From: Pseudorhodoplanes sp049324435
GTDB lineage: Bacteria > Pseudomonadota > Alphaproteobacteria > Rhizobiales > Xanthobacteraceae
Reading direction: 5' to 3'
DNA length: 64,000 nt
NCBI GenBank assembly: GCA_049324435.1
Contig: JBMOOQ010000015.1
Location: 1-64,000 of the forward strand
A program made the position numbers and the translations under genes. Positions 43,822 to 51,005 of this stretch are shown piece by piece. How positions within the stretch are numbered: position 1 is the first letter of the stretch; every line of letters begins with the position of its first letter. The notes beneath the pieces are model-generated. The model was not told the DNA's origin. It ran no database searches and was given only the letters and a program-made list of their open reading frames with translations.

Positions 43822-44277
43822 TCAGGATGCCGGAACCGATACGATGTTGCTGTTGATCTCGATCGTCGACTGCAGGTTCCGGATCGTGTTGGCTTCGCCG
43901 CCGGCCTCGATTGCGTTCATGACGAGGCCAACGAAATAGCGCTTGGTGCCATCCGTGAAATCAACGCGAAAGGCGTAATTGTCGTTCGCCTGAGATGCAG
44001 CGATCAGCGCAATTTGCCCCTCGTCCGTTGCGATATGGGCAAAGACGCATTGCATGCTGCCCGCGTTTTTCGTTCCCTTCTGTTTGATATCGCGATTACG
44101 GTTGATCAGCGACGTGGTGATCAGCGCGGCGCTGTCGCCAAGCGCTCCCATCTGGGTCCAGCCATCGATTTCGGTCCAGGACTCGGCTGCGAAGTCAGAG
44201 GCGTCGAAGTCGTCCTCTTGATCGCTCTTCACGCCACCGATGAAGATCTTCGATCCGGCTACGGGGTATAGGCTCAT
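43822..44277 (-). CDS. Phage tail tube (major tail) protein
   Basis: A 151-residue protein with a single beta-sandwich pattern: YPVAGSKIFIGG at the N-terminus, GWTQMGALGDSAALITTSLINRNRD, FAHIATDEGQIALIAASQANDNYAFRVDFTDGTKRYFVGLV and a final strand. This is the layout of siphophage major tail proteins. It would polymerise around the tape measure. Confidence 0.65.
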   Translation of the reverse strand: MSLYPVAGSKIFIGGVKSDQEDDFDASDFAAESWTEIDGWTQMGALGDSAALITTSLINRNRDIKQKGTKNAGSMQCVFAHIATDEGQIALIAASQANDNYAFRVDFTDGTKRYFVGLVMNAIEAGGEANTIRNLQSTIEINSNIVSVPAS

Positions 44278-44289
44278 GATGATCTCCCG

Positions 44290-44709
44290 TTAGCTGACCG
44301 GCCGGACATGCGGGCCGCCCAGAATGGCGATCGCTGCAATCGGGCTGTTGCCGGAATCTGCAGCGGCGGGCGTGATGGTGATGCGCGTGTAGCGCTTGCT
44401 CCCGATGTATCCGAGCTTGCGCGTCACCCCATCGTCAGAGAAGACAAAGCCGGCGCTTGCCTCAGTGTAGATCAGGTCGCCATCCGCCACGGCGTTGGCG
44501 CCGCTCATATTGGCCGCGTCTGACTCTTCCAGAAGCACGGTGTAGGTCGCGTCGGCATCCGAAAGCGTTCCCGTGATGATTCCGTAGGTCAAGCTCTCGA
44601 AGCCCTGCCGATCAATGATGGCACCGACGAGCGGCGTGGTGCCCAGATTGGCATTGGCTGCAGGCGCAATGACCGGCCGCAGCGTGAGGTTGTGCGCTTG
44701 ATCTCGCAT
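44290..44709 (-). CDS. Phage structural protein of unknown function
   Basis: A 139-residue beta-rich protein (LRPVIAPAANANLGTTPLVGAIIDRQGFESLTYGIITGTLSDADATYTVLLEESD ... GYIGSKRYTRITITPAA). Proteins of this look follow the major capsid gene in several HK97-type prophages and are presumed head-associated. It starts 12 bp after the capsid stop; no motif allows a more exact call. Confidence 0.55.
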   Translation of the reverse strand: MRDQAHNLTLRPVIAPAANANLGTTPLVGAIIDRQGFESLTYGIITGTLSDADATYTVLLEESDAANMSGANAVADGDLIYTEASAGFVFSDDGVTRKLGYIGSKRYTRITITPAAADSGNSPIAAIAILGGPHVRPVS

Positions 44710-44721
44710 CGTATGTGCTCC

Positions 44722-45897
44722 TTAGCTCGCTGCGATCTTGAGTTTGCGAATCGCCTCAGGGCGAACCAGACGGGCACCGACACGCTTGCGAGCGTGGAAA
44801 CGAGTGCATCCCGTGGTGGCCAGAGAATAGGGATCGCGAAGGATCGAAAGGCCAACGCGGTCGTAAATCCGGAAGGCGCTGGCGAAGTCACCAAAGACCA
44901 GCGGGAAGGCGCCGGCCTCGATCGCCGGCATATCCGGTGCCTCGACGATCGGACGGCCCAGAAGCGTATCGGGCTGGCCTGCCACAAGGGCCGGTTGCCA
45001 GATATACTTGTCGTCACCGTCTTTGAGTTTGCGCAGCGCCGCGATCGTCAGGCCATTGGCCATGAACGCGCCGCGGCTCCGGTAGAAAGGATGCAGGGCG
45101 TACATCAGGTCAATGATGCCGTCGACCGTTCCATCCGCATCCGCAATGACGGATGCGCTGCCGGATACCGTGAAGGCGACATTGGCATCCGACATGAAGC
45201 CCAGCGGCTTCTTGACACCGTTGCCCATGACAAAGGCCTCGCCTTCCATGCGGCCGAATTCCTCGGCTACGTCGAAGGCCACCTCCGCCGAAACGTCGAT
45301 TGCCGCGTCCTCCAGAAGCTTGTTGGACACGTCGACGTAACAGGCCATCTCGTCAACCGGGATTTCTGCCTGACCGTAGGTCGACTCGGTTCCAGGACGG
45401 GCTTCGGTTTCGCCTACCCATGAACCGGTAGGACGGCCGGTGCGCTTGGGAATGATCACGCTACCGGATGCGGTTTGGCCTACGCGCGCAGCGGCACGGA
45501 TAGGCGAAAACTGTACGAGGTTCTTGTCGACCTCAGCGACGAATTCGGGCGTAGCCAGATAGCCGCCGGCCGTATCATCGGACACCCTGAGGGTCTTCAC
45601 CTCGTCGGCGCCAAGAGCCTCCCGGCCTTTGCGGAGAAAGACGTCGAAGGCCTTGTGCTCGATCGATTCGTCATCACCGTCCTGATCGGTGCCAGGGCGA
45701 TTGACCTTCGCCTCGATCCGGTCCAGCCGCTCGATCAGCTTGGGGTCGACGCCCTTCTCTTCCAGCGCCTTGAGCCGATCGTCGACCGATTTCGTCAGAT
45801 CATTGAGCGCCTTCTGTACGATCTCATTCGGATCGTCTCCGGCATCCTTCAATTCGATCGCGCCGCGCAAAAGCGCGGACTTTCGATTGTGGATCAT
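44722..45897 (-). CDS. Major capsid protein, HK97 fold
   Basis: A 391-residue protein with a helical N-terminal delta domain (about residues 1-90, rich in Lys/Glu/Asp) expected to be removed by the prohead protease. The shell domain follows, with AGGYLATPEFVAEVDKNLVQFSPIRAAARV, GSVIIPKRTGRPTGSWVGE, and a late LLGRPIVEAPDMPAIEAGAFPLVFGDFASAFRI segment typical of HK97-type capsids. GAGGTGAAGAGAAG precedes the ATG. Confidence 0.9.
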   Translation of the reverse strand: MIHNRKSALLRGAIELKDAGDDPNEIVQKALNDLTKSVDDRLKALEEKGVDPKLIERLDRIEAKVNRPGTDQDGDDESIEHKAFDVFLRKGREALGADEVKTLRVSDDTAGGYLATPEFVAEVDKNLVQFSPIRAAARVGQTASGSVIIPKRTGRPTGSWVGETEARPGTESTYGQAEIPVDEMACYVDVSNKLLEDAAIDVSAEVAFDVAEEFGRMEGEAFVMGNGVKKPLGFMSDANVAFTVSGSASVIADADGTVDGIIDLMYALHPFYRSRGAFMANGLTIAALRKLKDGDDKYIWQPALVAGQPDTLLGRPIVEAPDMPAIEAGAFPLVFGDFASAFRIYDRVGLSILRDPYSLATTGCTRFHARKRVGARLVRPEAIRKLKIAAS

Positions 45898-45904
45898 CTT
45901 CTCT

Positions 45905-46405
45905 TCACCTCACAGAAAGCGCCAACGCGGCGCGGTTGATGGCATCGGCCAACGCGATGGCCTGCATTGCGGACTTGGCCGATCGAACGCGGGCGCCCGG
46001 ATGACTCGGCACGGTCACGAGGCTGATCTCGACCAACTCGATTGCACTGATCGTTCGCCCGCCGCCGGCCTTCGCCTTCGCGGCTTTGGTGACAAAACCG
46101 ATCGATAGCCCCGTGATGGCACCGCTCTTCACAAGCGCCCGGACTTCTCTTGCGCGCGTCACCTCGTCGACGAGGAGTCGGCCCTTCACCTCCAGCCCGG
46201 CTTTCGTTTCCGCGATAGAGTCCCAGGCGCCAAGCGGCGCCTTGGGGTCGTGTGCAAAAAGGATTGGAAGCGGTGCCTTCGCGCTCTTGAATGCGCCCGG
46301 GGTGATCTCGTCACCCACACGATCCGGGGAACCGAAGGGCCAAGCCAATCCAGTGATCAGGCCGGCATCGTCGACCGAAAGCGCCGCTTTGAACTCAAGG
46401 TTCAT
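45905..46405 (-). CDS. HK97-family prohead protease
   Basis: A 166-residue serine protease of the herpesvirus-assemblin-like fold: GLAWPFGSPDRVGDEITPGAF near residue 19, catalytic His in PILFAHDP (about 53) and Ser in AITGLSIGF (about 100), followed by ELVEISLVTVPSHPGARV. It would trim the capsid delta domain. The ATG overlaps the stop of the upstream gene (TGATG form), and the capsid gene follows by seven bases. Confidence 0.85.
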   Translation of the reverse strand: MNLEFKAALSVDDAGLITGLAWPFGSPDRVGDEITPGAFKSAKAPLPILFAHDPKAPLGAWDSIAETKAGLEVKGRLLVDEVTRAREVRALVKSGAITGLSIGFVTKAAKAKAGGGRTISAIELVEISLVTVPSHPGARVRSAKSAMQAIALADAINRAALALSVR

Positions 46406-46809
46406 GCCGCCACCTCAATGAACGGTGTGCGCGCGAAATACGGCGTTCGATCTTCGGTGAAAGCCTGCAGCTGTTGCCGGATGTAGCGGTGTTTGGTGAT
46501 CAGCTTCACCACGTTGGAATGGCTGAATTCGACCTCGCGACCGCCTTGCCGTATGCGCCAGCCGATCACGCAACGGGCCAGGAATTCGATTTCAAACCGC
46601 TCCCGATCGTGCGCCGGCACGTGGTGGCGATACTGCAGGAGATCGTCGGATAGCCTGAGACGAGCGCGGCGCTGGATATCCGAGTCCGGCCCGGCGACGA
46701 TGAAAACCATGTCGGGCATGGCCTCCCCGGTGACAGGATGCACAACGGTCATTTCAGCACCGCGGTCCTGATCTTCGACGAGATCGTCCAGGTGGGCGAG
46801 ATCAAGCAT
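46402..46809 (-). CDS. Tail-assembly-chaperone-like phage protein
   Basis: A 135-residue protein: MLDLAHLDDLVEDQDRGAEMTVVHPVTGEAMPDMVFIVAGPDS, then FLARCVIGWRIRQGG and KLITKHRYIRQQLQAFTEDRTPYF. The sequence of VHPVTGE, GxDS, a W-x-I core and RxQ...DR matches small siphophage proteins usually found next to the tail tube and presumed chaperones. Here it lies between portal and protease. ATG 46809 overlaps the portal stop; the longer frame upstream is discarded. Confidence 0.5.
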   Translation of the reverse strand: MLDLAHLDDLVEDQDRGAEMTVVHPVTGEAMPDMVFIVAGPDSDIQRRARLRLSDDLLQYRHHVPAHDRERFEIEFLARCVIGWRIRQGGREVEFSHSNVVKLITKHRYIRQQLQAFTEDRTPYFARTPFIEVAA

Positions 46810-47986
46810 CCTCGCGCCCCCGTGATGTAGTAGTGGTGGTGGTCGTGATGTTTGGGTTCTTGAACTCGTTGCCGCCATCGCGGGGCTGCATTCCGAGCCA
46901 ATCGCGCCCCTCATTCGCGTTGATCACCTCAGCGGATCGAAGCGAAGAGATCGCAGTTGCGCGTTCGGTCAGGCTGGCACGTGTCAAGTCGTCACGATCG
47001 AAAACGACGCGATAGCGACTACGTTCATTTTCATTGAAAAGCGCACGCAAAAACACGCTTTCAAGTGCCTGCAGCCACGGCTCAAGGCTGTAGGTCAGAA
47101 ACTCTTTGCCCTGCTGTTCACCGTTGCTCCAGGTGACGCGATCGAGCTGATACAGCATCCCGACCGGCACACGGAACGCGCGGGCGATCTCTTCAATCTG
47201 GAATTTCCGCAGCTCCAGAAACTGGGCGTCGACGCTGGTAAGGGTAAATTGCTTGTAGGTTGCGCCACCCCACAGCACGGCGGTCAGGCCGGTCTTGTCC
47301 TCACCTTCATGCGCTCGCGACCATCCGGCCTTGACGTTCTTGATGCCCCTTTCTCCAAGTTGATTTTGCGGCATTTCGATCACGCCGCCGGGGCGCGCGC
47401 CGTTCTTGAACATGCGGCCGGCGTGCCGTTCCATGTGATAAGCAACGCCGATGGCTTGCGCAGCCAGACTCAGCGGAGATTTGTTGAACGGACCGCGAAG
47501 ATGCAGGATGTCTCTGGCCTTCGCCGGACGATTGTTGATCTTGTAGAGCGGCTCCCCGGTGTCCTCGATCGTCACACCGATCACGCCGCCGCGGTAGTGA
47601 ATCAGCTCTATGGGCTTGCCGTCGACGCGGTTGACGAAAGCAAGTCCGCCTGCATCATCCATCAGCGCTTGCGCGACGAGATCACGGATGAATTCGCTCG
47701 ATCCGAGCCATGGATTCACATCGCCCATGAGCAGACGTGCCGCAGGATGTTGATCATCCGGGACGAGACTCCCGTCAGGCTCGATCCGCATGACCCGGCG
47801 ATCGAGTGTTGCGCAGGCTTCCGAGATGCAGCGGATGGCACAGTTGACTGCAGGCACCGATAGTGCCTCGGCACGCGACACCGCGATTGGCCCCGCCGTC
47901 ACGCCGAATAGGGCGAGCAGTTCGGCATCGGGCGCCGCAAGGGTCGCGGCTTTCTCTTCAAGAGATCGGCGGGGCCAAAATCGCAT
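46802..47986 (-). CDS. Phage portal protein, HK97 family
   Basis: A 394-residue portal subunit: LSVPAVNCAIRCISEACATLDRRVMR near residue 42, a clip/wing region with HPAARLLMGDVNPWLGSSEFIRDLVAQALMDDAGGLAFV, DILHLRGPFNKSPLSLAAQAI, and the stem helix EIARAFRVPVGMLYQLDR. Twelve copies would form the DNA entry ring. Length is normal. A Thr-rich tract (NITTTTTTTS) lies near the C-terminus. It is the first structural gene of the operon. Confidence 0.9.
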   Translation of the reverse strand: MRFWPRRSLEEKAATLAAPDAELLALFGVTAGPIAVSRAEALSVPAVNCAIRCISEACATLDRRVMRIEPDGSLVPDDQHPAARLLMGDVNPWLGSSEFIRDLVAQALMDDAGGLAFVNRVDGKPIELIHYRGGVIGVTIEDTGEPLYKINNRPAKARDILHLRGPFNKSPLSLAAQAIGVAYHMERHAGRMFKNGARPGGVIEMPQNQLGERGIKNVKAGWSRAHEGEDKTGLTAVLWGGATYKQFTLTSVDAQFLELRKFQIEEIARAFRVPVGMLYQLDRVTWSNGEQQGKEFLTYSLEPWLQALESVFLRALFNENERSRYRVVFDRDDLTRASLTERATAISSLRSAEVINANEGRDWLGMQPRDGGNEFKNPNITTTTTTTSRGREDA

Positions 47987-48057
47987 CGCCAGTGTATGGC
48001 GCGGCCGGCGCGGGAATTACACTGGGCAAACCTATGCAGAATGCAGAAAGGTTCCGG

Positions 48058-48270
48058 CTATTTGGCCTTCAGCCACCTCAGAAGATCGGCGCGGGTGACG
48101 AAAAGCCTTCCGTGGGGCTTGCTGATCGGACAATCCGGAAGGTCCGCCCAGCGCCGGATAGTGTCGCAGCTCACACCCGCAAAAGCCGCGATCTCGGTAG
48201 CACCCCAGAGACGCCCCGATCGCCAATCCGCGATCTCATCAAGGATGTGTTTCACCTGGTCATCGGTCAT
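48058..48270 (-). CDS. Small helix-turn-helix DNA-binding protein
   Basis: A 70-residue protein with a MerR/excisionase-type winged helix: LWGATEIAAFAGVSCDTIRRWADLPDCPISKPHGRLFVTRADLLRWLKAK. The same fold is used by AlpA/Xis regulators and by the DNA-binding head of some small terminases. It lies 71 bp before the portal gene and overlaps the DUF2158-like gene upstream (ATGA), so it could be a regulator of the late genes or a packaging accessory. Confidence 0.65.
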   Translation of the reverse strand: MTDDQVKHILDEIADWRSGRLWGATEIAAFAGVSCDTIRRWADLPDCPISKPHGRLFVTRADLLRWLKAK

Positions 48271-48554
48271 GCGGATGCCTTTTTGAGTTTCTTGCTTGCC
48301 TTAGGCTTCGTCCGTTTCCTTCGCTTGTCGGTCGACATAATCGAGGGATCGTCCGGAAGGTCCGTTACCTCCGGCCACAGACACCGCGGGCCAGCGGTCA
48401 GCCACCACGGGTGTAGATCGTCAGCGACAAACCAGCGCGATCGAATGCGGCCTTCGGCGTCGACGAAAACGCATCTGGCATAGTCGCCAAAAACCTGCAG
48501 CACGCGCATCATCCGTCCGCCGGAAAGGCGCACCATGTCATTCGCGCGGATCAT
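48267..48554 (-). CDS. DUF2158-like small protein
   Basis: A 95-residue protein with MIRANDMVRLSGGRMMRVLQVFGDYARCVFVDAEGRIRSRWF, the GDxVxLxSGGxxMxV...C.WF-type pattern of the YodC/DUF2158 family, followed by a lysine-rich tail. No function is known. Four-base overlaps with both neighbours place it in the same operon. Confidence 0.55.
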   Translation of the reverse strand: MIRANDMVRLSGGRMMRVLQVFGDYARCVFVDAEGRIRSRWFVADDLHPWWLTAGPRCLWPEVTDLPDDPSIMSTDKRRKRTKPKASKKLKKASA

Positions 48555-49285
48555 GCGGCCTCATAAAACTGATCGGCCGTCAGGGTGTCGACGAGGCTTT
48601 CCGTTTCCTTCTCACCGCCCCGGTGGGGCGCATCCAGCGATGCGAATTGAAGGGGATGAATGTTGCCTTGCAGCTTCTTTGAAAACGACTTGAAGCCTTG
48701 CTGTAGTTCGGACTCGGTAACTCGCCGCTCCAGCACGGCAAGTATCAATTCTTGCTGCAGATCTTCGCGGGCCTGCGGGTCGAAACGTGGGATGGCCTTC
48801 ATGGTGGCTCGATAAAGATCATTTTGCCGAAGGTGTCGCTGCAGTTCACCATCACGATAGGTGCGGATGATCTTCGGCTTAGGCTTCGGTCGCGAAGCGG
48901 TGATGGCACCAAGCTGATCGGCAAATTCGGCGCGACGTTTGGCCCGATACAGAAGCGCGGAGCGCGACGGCAAATGCGCCGGGCGATCGGAGGACAATGC
49001 TTTCTTGAGCGATCGCGTGGGGTGCGCCTCCACTAGCTCGATAGCTTGCCGGTATTGTTCGGCCGAGTACGTGCGGGGCCGATAGCCGGGATTTCTATTG
49101 CGCGCCTCGATCGCAGCTCTCAGCCGCTCGGCAAATATCGGATCACGCTTCGATCGTTTCCGAAGGGTTTGCATTTCCGGAAGGCCGGGCGGGATGATCT
49201 TGTCAAGATCGCCAACGTTAGAACTGGCGATCGCTTCGAGCGCCGCCGTCCAATTCTCTTCCGGATGTTGTCTTTTGCCGGCCAT
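48551..49285 (-). CDS. Multi-HTH protein with small-terminase-like repeats and a sigma-like C-terminus
   Basis: A 244-residue basic protein that I cannot name. Two segments repeat one pattern: GLPEMQTLRKRSKRDPIFAERL (about residues 37-58) and HLPSRSALLYRAKRRAEFADQL (about 99-120). Both resemble the helix-turn-helix unit of Sf6-type small terminases. The C-terminal part (DPQAREDLQQELILAVLE, then FASLDAPHRGGEKETESLVDTL) resembles region 2/3 of sigma factors. It could be a DNA-recognition or late-activator protein. The start is uncertain: ATG 49285 lacks a good ribosome site, and the frame extends to ATG 49378. Confidence 0.5.
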   Translation of the reverse strand: MAGKRQHPEENWTAALEAIASSNVGDLDKIIPPGLPEMQTLRKRSKRDPIFAERLRAAIEARNRNPGYRPRTYSAEQYRQAIELVEAHPTRSLKKALSSDRPAHLPSRSALLYRAKRRAEFADQLGAITASRPKPKPKIIRTYRDGELQRHLRQNDLYRATMKAIPRFDPQAREDLQQELILAVLERRVTESELQQGFKSFSKKLQGNIHPLQFASLDAPHRGGEKETESLVDTLTADQFYEAA

Positions 49286-49858
49286 CCACCGCACTCGAAT
49301 CACAGTTACCGATCTAACTAAATATCGGCAAAAGTGCTCACAAGTGCGCAGGGAAACAACATCTCCGATCAACGTCATGAATCCATCAACCCTTTCCCTC
49401 CCTCCGGTATGGCCTCGGCCACCGAAGAGCCGCTGACTAGGCGGAGACCGGCGTTCACTCCGGTCCAGGTACTAGGTGCCCTTTTCCCTCGCGTTGTCCC
49501 CGCGAGCCTCCTGAGAACTTTTTTCGGCGTTCTCACATCTCAGATCAGATCAGGGTGTCACCCCTGCCGATGATCCGTGATGCCTCTCGACCGTTCCGGG
49601 TATTGCCCGGCACCGTTTGGTCGCGGGTCGCAATGGGTGCAGCGTTGCCCGCTTTTGAATTCCCCGGATATGGCCCCGGGGCGAAGCCGATCGATCTCTC
49701 ATCATGGCGCCCGAAGGGCGCGGCACCGGGGACAGGATCGAGACTAGACCCAGCGCTCTTTATGCGCCGCCGGGTGTCAGTCGGAATTGTGCTGGCGGAA
49801 ACCTTCGAGCAGGCCCAACACGCAACGCAACCGACACCCGATCAGCGGAAACGGCGCC
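49286..49858. other. 573-bp stretch without a convincing gene
   Basis: Frames here on both strands are short and of unnatural composition. The stretch separates the regulatory genes from the structural operon, so the leftward late promoter probably lies in it. The only marked structure is the inverted repeat at 49512-49535. Confidence 0.5.
49512..49535. promoter_or_regulatory. Perfect inverted repeat, possible operator
   Basis: TGAGAAC and GTTCTCA are separated by ten bases that include a T6 run. It lies upstream of the leftward structural operon and could bind a regulator such as the small HTH proteins encoded nearby. Confidence 0.3.
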
Positions 49859-50098
49859 TTAGCGCCGCGGCTTCCCTCTTCGTTGGTAGGTCGGATCGAG
49901 CGCTTGCCGAAGTTCGTCAGGCAGCCGGCGCAACCATTGGCGCTCTGCCCGCGCGGCGTCGACTGCAAGTTTATCGCCGCGTGGCGTTGGCACTAGGCCG
50001 CCGCTAGCGCTGCGTTCAACGTCGTTGTTCGGAAGGCCTCTCGATCGACGCCAGCTCAAGAATTTCTTGGCGGCTTTCTCGTGGTTCATGCGAGCCAT
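49859..50098 (-). CDS. Small basic protein of unknown function
   Basis: A 79-residue basic protein (KAAKKFLSWRRSRGLPNNDVERSA ... ERQWLRRLPDELRQALDPTYQRRG). GGAGAG stands seven bases before the ATG, which supports translation. No family recognised; the charge suggests nucleic-acid contact. Confidence 0.5.
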   Translation of the reverse strand: MARMNHEKAAKKFLSWRRSRGLPNNDVERSASGGLVPTPRGDKLAVDAARAERQWLRRLPDELRQALDPTYQRRGKPRR

Positions 50099-50218
50099 TG
50101 GCGCTCTCCAATGACTTGCCGAAATGCGCTTGAGGGGTTATTTGGGAAGCCGATCGCTGCAATGGGATCAGGACTTCCGAGCCGGTTGGGGTTGCCGCCC
50201 CGCCGGCTCTTCTGTTTT

Positions 50219-50359
50219 TCAGTCATGCTGTTTCTTGTTATCCGTTTCCGATTTCAGCGGAGTCGGCCGCAAGGGCTCGCGTCCGAGGACTTGCTCGGCA
50301 TCGTCTTGCGGTGCAGGTTTGGGTTTCACCGGCTTGCGGAGATCGTTGAGATCAGTCAT
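50219..50359 (-). CDS. 46-residue protein coupled to the AlpA-like gene
   Basis: A small frame of 47 codons encodes MTDLNDLRKPVKPKPAPQDD and a polar, lysine- and proline-rich remainder ending KQHD. Its ATG overlaps the TGA of the AlpA-like gene (TGATG), the usual sign of coupling. It is probably disordered. A GAGCCGG/CCGGCTC inverted repeat lies just beyond its stop. Confidence 0.45.
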   Translation of the reverse strand: MTDLNDLRKPVKPKPAPQDDAEQVLGREPLRPTPLKSETDNKKQHD

Positions 50360-50562
50360 CACGCCGCCTCCCTCCCGCCAGCGCACTGGCGGTCGAAAGC
50401 GTCCAGCTCATCTTCATCCCACATCCGGATGCGGCCGAAGCGATAAGGTTGCGGGAAGCCGGAGCCGTCATGAAGACGGCGCCAAATCCACATATCGGAC
50501 ACATCGCCGTAGCGCTTTTTCAGCGCCGCGGATCGAATAAGTCGCTTGGGTTTCTTGGACAT
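50359..50562 (-). CDS. AlpA-family regulator / excisionase-like protein
   Basis: A 67-residue winged-helix protein: KRLIRSAALKKRYGDVSDMWIWRRLHDGSGFPQPYRFGRIRMWDEDELDAFDRQCAG. The FPxPxxxGRxRxWxxxEL pattern is that of AlpA/Cox/Xis-type regulators, which activate or excise P4-like islands. In phage-inducible islands of Gram-negative bacteria AlpA is the master switch gene. AAAGGAC lies ten bases before the ATG. Confidence 0.75.
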   Translation of the reverse strand: MSKKPKRLIRSAALKKRYGDVSDMWIWRRLHDGSGFPQPYRFGRIRMWDEDELDAFDRQCAGGREAA

Positions 50563-50622
50563 TGATCGCGAGTCCTTTTGTTAGAACACGCGATAAAGCT
50601 GGGGCACTGATCAAATTAATCG

Positions 50623-50650
50623 AGGGACAGAAAACAGAAAACTTGTCCCT
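50623..50650. promoter_or_regulatory. Inverted repeat before the AlpA-like gene
   Basis: AGGGACA and TGTCCCT flank a 14-base A-rich centre between the 118-residue gene and the alpA-like start. It may end the integrase transcript or act as an operator. Confidence 0.35.
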
Positions 50651-51005
50651 AAAACCTCTGGAGCATTTTTTTCAGCTTGGATTCGGTAATTCCGTGTCGA
50701 TCGGCAATGCGCCGCTTGGCCTTTCCGTTAGGCCCCCGCTCCCCCGCAGCTCGCAATCGCTTTTCTTCCATCGCGATTTCGTACCGAAAGACAAAAGTTT
50801 GCAAACGACTCATTCGATCATTGAATTGGCGCGTTCGGCGCGGCGGTATCGCGGTTTCTTTTAGCTCGCTAACTGCGGATTCATACCTACTCCTAAGGCA
50901 TAGCTCTCTAGCCTGTTTGGGATCGAGATCGGTCAGCCATACCGCATACTGAACTTCAGTTGCGTCGATCGGATCGAGTGGATCAATGAGGACATCATCA
51001 TTCAT
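50649..51005 (-). CDS. Hypothetical protein co-translated with the integrase
   Basis: A 118-residue protein with an acidic N-terminus (MNDDVLIDPLDPIDATEV) and a basic C-terminus ending GKAKRRIADRHGITESKLKKMLQRF, which reads like a helix-turn-helix. Its ATG overlaps the integrase stop (ATGA). No family recognised. A directionality or control role is possible from position only. Confidence 0.55.
   Translation of the reverse strand: MNDDVLIDPLDPIDATEVQYAVWLTDLDPKQARELCLRSRYESAVSELKETAIPPRRTRQFNDRMSRLQTFVFRYEIAMEEKRLRAAGERGPNGKAKRRIADRHGITESKLKKMLQRF

Noticed and set aside
49550..49705. 51-residue leftward frame in the gap before the structural operon
   Set aside because: No ribosome site and Arg/His/Pro-rich sequence; looks like chance.
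49555..50007. 150-residue rightward frame in the element
   Set aside because: It would be the only intact rightward gene there, overlaps a ribosome-site-supported leftward gene, and its composition is Arg/Ala-rich without pattern.
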